NCBI RefSeq assembly: GCF_002368395.1
Contig: NZ_AP018254.1
Span: forward strand, 2,728,001-2,792,000
Length of the DNA: 64,000 bases
From: Calothrix sp. NIES-3974
GTDB taxonomy: Bacteria; Cyanobacteriota; Cyanobacteriia; Cyanobacteriales; Nostocaceae
Reading direction: 5' to 3'
The translations under genes were made by a program, and so were the position numbers. Each line of letters starts with the position of its first letter. Position 1 is the stretch's first letter. Of the stretch, positions 60,997 through 64,000 are shown in pieces. The notes beneath the pieces are model-generated. The model searched no databases, was not told the origin of the DNA, and was given only the letters and a program-made list of their open reading frames with translations.

Positions 60997-63723
60997 ATGG
61001 CAGCAATAGAAAAGGAAATAATTAACTCCAATCAATGGCATCATCTTACTTTTCGGGAAGTAACTCAACATTTAGATAGTAATTTAGAAACGGGTTTAAG
61101 TTCTGAAGTTATTCGTCAAAGACAGGAACAATTTGGTGCAAATGAACTGAAGGGAAAAGCGGGAACTAGTCCATTTATCCGGTTTTTGTTGCAATTCCAC
61201 CAACCATTGTTGTATATCCTGTTAATTGCGGGTGCTGTGAAGGCATTTTTGGGACAGTGGGTAAATGCTGGGGTCATTTGGGGTGTCACCCTCATTAACG
61301 CCATTATCGGTTTTGTGCAAGAATCAAAAGCAGAGAGCGCGATCGCAGCTTTAGCTTCTGCGGTGAAAACAAATGCAACAATTATCCGTGATGGGGAAAA
61401 AATCCAGGTTCCCTCGACAGAATTAGTTCCGGGAGATGTCGTTTTACTCGCTTCTGGGGACAAGGTTCCTGCGGATTTACGTTTGGTACAGGTGCGGAAT
61501 TTACAGGTGAATGAATCTGCACTGACGGGGGAATCGATTGCGGTTGAAAAAGATACTCAACCCCTTGATGGTGATCCACCCCTAGCGGAACGCAAAAACA
61601 TGGCCTACGCGGGTAGTTTTGTCACCTTTGGTACGGGAAAAGGCATTGTGGTGGCCATTGGGGAAGCAACGGAAACCGGTCGTATTTCCCAATTAATGAA
61701 TCAAAGTACCAGCTTGAAAACCCCCTTGACTCGCAAGTTTGACCGCTTTAGTAAGACTTTACTTTACATTATTTTAGGTATTGCCGCTTTCATGTTTGCG
61801 GTGGGTTTAGGGTACGGAAAATCCTGGACAGAGATGTTTGAAGCCGCGATCGCCTTTGCCGTGAGTGCGATTCCGGAGGGTTTACCAGCAGTAGTGACGG
61901 TGACATTGGCTATCGGTGTTTCCCGTATGGCCCGTCGTCATGCCATCGTCCGCAAGTTGCCGGCGGTGGAGACTTTAGGGGGAGCGACGGTCATCTGTTC
62001 GGATAAAACGGGCACACTCACCGAAAATCAAATGACTGTGCAGGCGATTTATGCTGGTGGGATTAACTATACCATTACGGGGGTGGGTTATGACCCCCAG
62101 GGGGAAATTGTCCGGGAGCAGACACCGGTGGATCGGGATGATTCCCCAGCTTTAGCAGCATGTTTACAAGCTGGGCTATTATGTAATGATTCCCGTTTGG
62201 AAACAAAAGCAGGACAATGGCAGGTAATTGGCGACCCGACGGAGGGAGCATTAATCACTGTTGCCAATAAAGCTGGGTATGAACGCAGTCGGTTAGAAGT
62301 TGAAAAGCCAAGATTAGATGTCATACCCTTTGAATCCGAGTTCCAGTATATGGCCACACTGCATGGTAATCGAGAAGGGAAAGCCGAAATCATCTATGTG
62401 AAAGGTTCGGTGGAAGCGATTCTCCAACGTTCTCAGCAGATGGAAGACAACTCAGGAAATTTAACTACATTGGAACCAGAAGTAATCCATCAACAGGTGG
62501 AAAAAATGGCTAGTCAGGGTTTACGGGTATTAGCCTTTGCGCAAAAACCAGTTCCGGAAACCCAAACCACCCTGGATCATGCAGATATCGAAAGCGATTT
62601 AATTTTCCTCGGCTTACAGGGAATGATTGATCCACCCCGACCTGAAGCCATTAGAGCCGTACAAGCCTGTCAAACCGCCGGAATTCAGGTAAAAATGATT
62701 ACTGGCGACCATGCTGTGACTGCGGCTGCGATCGCTAAAAGCATGGGTTTTAATCATCAACGGGAAGTGTTGGCATTTACAGGTAGTCAACTAGCCCAAA
62801 TGGAATCTGAGGAATTTGCCACAGCCATCGCAGACGCTTCCGTATTTGCCCGGGTTGCACCAGAACAAAAATTACGCATCGTTGAAGCTTTGCAATCGAA
62901 GGGTGAAATTGTGGCCATGACTGGAGATGGGGTGAATGACGCACCAGCTCTTAAACAGGCAGATATTGGGATTGCGATGGGGGGTGCGGGTACGGAAGTT
63001 GCCAAAGAAGCCTCGGATATGATTTTAACCGATGATAATTTTGCCTCCATTGAAGCTGCGGTGGAGGAAGGGAGAACCGTCTATCGGAATTTGCTCAAAG
63101 CGATCGCTTTCATCTTACCAGTGAATGGGGGTGAATCGATGACCATACTAATTAGTGTATTGTTGGCGAGGGATTTACCAATTTTGTCTTTGCAGGTGCT
63201 GTGGTTAAATATGGTCAACTCCATTGCCATGACTGTACCATTAGCCTTTGAGCCAAAATCACCCAGGGTGATGCAGCGACCACCCCGTAACCCCCGTGAA
63301 GCTCTACTTTCCCAGAGTTTGGTGAAACGGATTTGTATGATTTCAATTTTTAACTGGATCTTGATTTTTGGTGTATTTGAATGGATACGTCAAAGCGGGG
63401 GAACTATGGAATTAGCCAGAACAATGGCAATTCAAGCTTTGGTAGCGGGTCGAGTGTTTTACCTGTTGAGTATTAGTCAATTGGGAATTGCTCTAGTTAA
63501 CCGTCTGCGGGGAGTTCAAGAAGCAGTTAGTGATACTTCAGTTATTGTCATGGGTATTATTGCCACCGTGGTTTTACAGGTTATCTTTAGTCAATGGAAT
63601 ATCATGAATCTCCTATTTTCCACTGCTCCCCTGAATTTAACCCAATGGTTGATTTGTTTTGCTATTGGTTTACCGATGATTTTAGTTGCAACATTTAGTA
63701 ACCGATTTGACCCCCTAGATTAA
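60997..63723 (+). CDS. P-type cation-transporting ATPase
   Basis: A 908-residue P2-type ATPase. Hallmarks: phosphorylation site CSDKTGTLTENQM (D336), TGES actuator loop in ALTGESIAVEK, AFAVSAIPEGLPAVVTVTLAIG in the membrane, KGSVEAIL in the nucleotide domain, TGDHAVTAAAIAK and GDGVNDAPALKQADIGIAMG. The N-terminus has a cation-ATPase domain (FREVTQHLDSNLETGLSSEVIRQR). It resembles bacterial Ca2+/Na+-type pumps rather than Cu or K (KdpB) ATPases; the ion cannot be fixed from sequence. ATG 60997, about 138 bp after the AI-2E-type gene. Confidence 0.93.
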   Translation: MAAIEKEIINSNQWHHLTFREVTQHLDSNLETGLSSEVIRQRQEQFGANELKGKAGTSPFIRFLLQFHQPLLYILLIAGAVKAFLGQWVNAGVIWGVTLINAIIGFVQESKAESAIAALASAVKTNATIIRDGEKIQVPSTELVPGDVVLLASGDKVPADLRLVQVRNLQVNESALTGESIAVEKDTQPLDGDPPLAERKNMAYAGSFVTFGTGKGIVVAIGEATETGRISQLMNQSTSLKTPLTRKFDRFSKTLLYIILGIAAFMFAVGLGYGKSWTEMFEAAIAFAVSAIPEGLPAVVTVTLAIGVSRMARRHAIVRKLPAVETLGGATVICSDKTGTLTENQMTVQAIYAGGINYTITGVGYDPQGEIVREQTPVDRDDSPALAACLQAGLLCNDSRLETKAGQWQVIGDPTEGALITVANKAGYERSRLEVEKPRLDVIPFESEFQYMATLHGNREGKAEIIYVKGSVEAILQRSQQMEDNSGNLTTLEPEVIHQQVEKMASQGLRVLAFAQKPVPETQTTLDHADIESDLIFLGLQGMIDPPRPEAIRAVQACQTAGIQVKMITGDHAVTAAAIAKSMGFNHQREVLAFTGSQLAQMESEEFATAIADASVFARVAPEQKLRIVEALQSKGEIVAMTGDGVNDAPALKQADIGIAMGGAGTEVAKEASDMILTDDNFASIEAAVEEGRTVYRNLLKAIAFILPVNGGESMTILISVLLARDLPILSLQVLWLNMVNSIAMTVPLAFEPKSPRVMQRPPRNPREALLSQSLVKRICMISIFNWILIFGVFEWIRQSGGTMELARTMAIQALVAGRVFYLLSISQLGIALVNRLRGVQEAVSDTSVIVMGIIATVVLQVIFSQWNIMNLLFSTAPLNLTQWLICFAIGLPMILVATFSNRFDPLD

Positions 63724-64000
63724 CTGGATTTGGGAGGGAGGTAGGGGTAAAATTTTTTACAGTTATTCTTCCTTGAGAAGTTGAATACGTATGAAGTTCA
63801 AAAACCTTGCATCTGTAATTTTTGAGAGATATAGACGCGCGTAGCTTGTCTACGCAACAATCTTGCTAGGTAGAAATGAAAAGTGGAATTATGGGGTTGA
63901 AACTATTCCCTAACCCCATGAAAAGACTTTTTCCCCAGACCCTAGTTATATTAAGATCGGCTAACCAGAATTAATAAATTAGAATGTCTTTCCTTGAGGA
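63724..64000. repeat. Right-edge intergenic region with a dispersed repeat
   Basis: 63789-63944 is a copy of the 5660-5810 repeat (GTATGAAGTTC; GAAAAGTGGAATTATGGGG; GACTTTTTCCCCAGACCC). Compared with that copy it has an extra block of about 50 bp (63829-63878: TATAGACGCGCGTAGCTTG) and lacks the GACATGT palindrome found there. No gene begins before the window end. Confidence 0.8.

Overview
The window looks like chromosomal DNA of a filamentous, probably heterocyst-forming cyanobacterium (Nostocales-like). The evidence is dense HIP1 octamers (GCGATCGC) in genes and spacers; psbA for photosystem II protein D1; an orange-carotenoid-protein C-terminal-domain homologue; cyanobacterial families such as CGLD27/DUF1230, DUF3318, DUF4346 and an SLH-domain OprB porin; and many heptamer repeat tracts (GATACAG, ACTCCCT, GGATTTT types) of the STRR kind known from heterocystous cyanobacteria. 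Species was not determined. No prophage, CRISPR array or rRNA operon was seen.

Layout. 0.1-5.5 kb: NagZ-like glycosidase, Uma2-type nuclease, HerA-like ATPase, glutathione-S-transferase-like protein. 6.4-12 kb: fasciclin-domain secreted protein, WD40 protein, a minus-strand run sufE > alpha/beta hydrolase > COG0523 GTPase, and an OCP-CTD-like protein. 12-15.3 kb: a decayed PD-(D/E)XK-type gene with a 43-bp tandem duplication, a secreted beta-solenoid-like protein, queG overlapping a HAD phosphatase, tRNA-Pro. 15.4-18.8 kb: tRNA-fMet and rsfS > CGLD27 > asparaginase, bracketed by inverted copies of one dispersed repeat. 18.8-22.8 kb: exopolysaccharide genes (WcaI-like glycosyltransferase; STAS-sugar transferase fusion) and queE. 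23-34.4 kb: DUF3318, YbjN-like, SLH porin, a repeat-rich secreted protein, DUF1361, DUF4346, an acyltransferase-like protein, a 2Fe-2S ferredoxin pair and an HD phosphohydrolase. 34.4-38 kb: a four-gene minus-strand cluster (membrane protein, tiny secreted protein, seven-TM/spermidine-synthase-like fusion, DUF4178). 38.2-39.5 kb: a REP-palindrome-associated IS200-type transposase locus. 39.5-48.5 kb: ClC/CBS/Usp fusion, PmbA, V4R-like protein, MurQ, azoreductase with a divergent AraC regulator, psbA. 48.9-63.7 kb: tRNA-Met, HflX, PBP4-type carboxypeptidase, a giant TamB protein, AI-2E-family transporter, P-type cation ATPase.

The gene content is mostly ordinary housekeeping and envelope biology. 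Peptidoglycan turnover (NagZ, MurQ, PBP4 type), outer-membrane assembly (TamB, porin), queuosine synthesis (QueE, QueG) and ion transport (ClC, P-type ATPase, AI-2E family) are scattered rather than clustered.

The most unusual layer is the repeats. One palindrome family, GTAGAGACG...CGTCTCTAC with a variable core, occurs at more than ten places, flanks a RAYT-like transposase gene on both sides and sits inside that gene in frame, where one core variant creates a TGA. At least three other small dispersed-element families are present. Paired copies show one small repeat inserted in another, and heptamer tracts form operon spacers and even a protein C-terminus. The best candidates for little-described biology are this REP/RAYT locus and the DUF4178/spermidine-synthase-like membrane operon.
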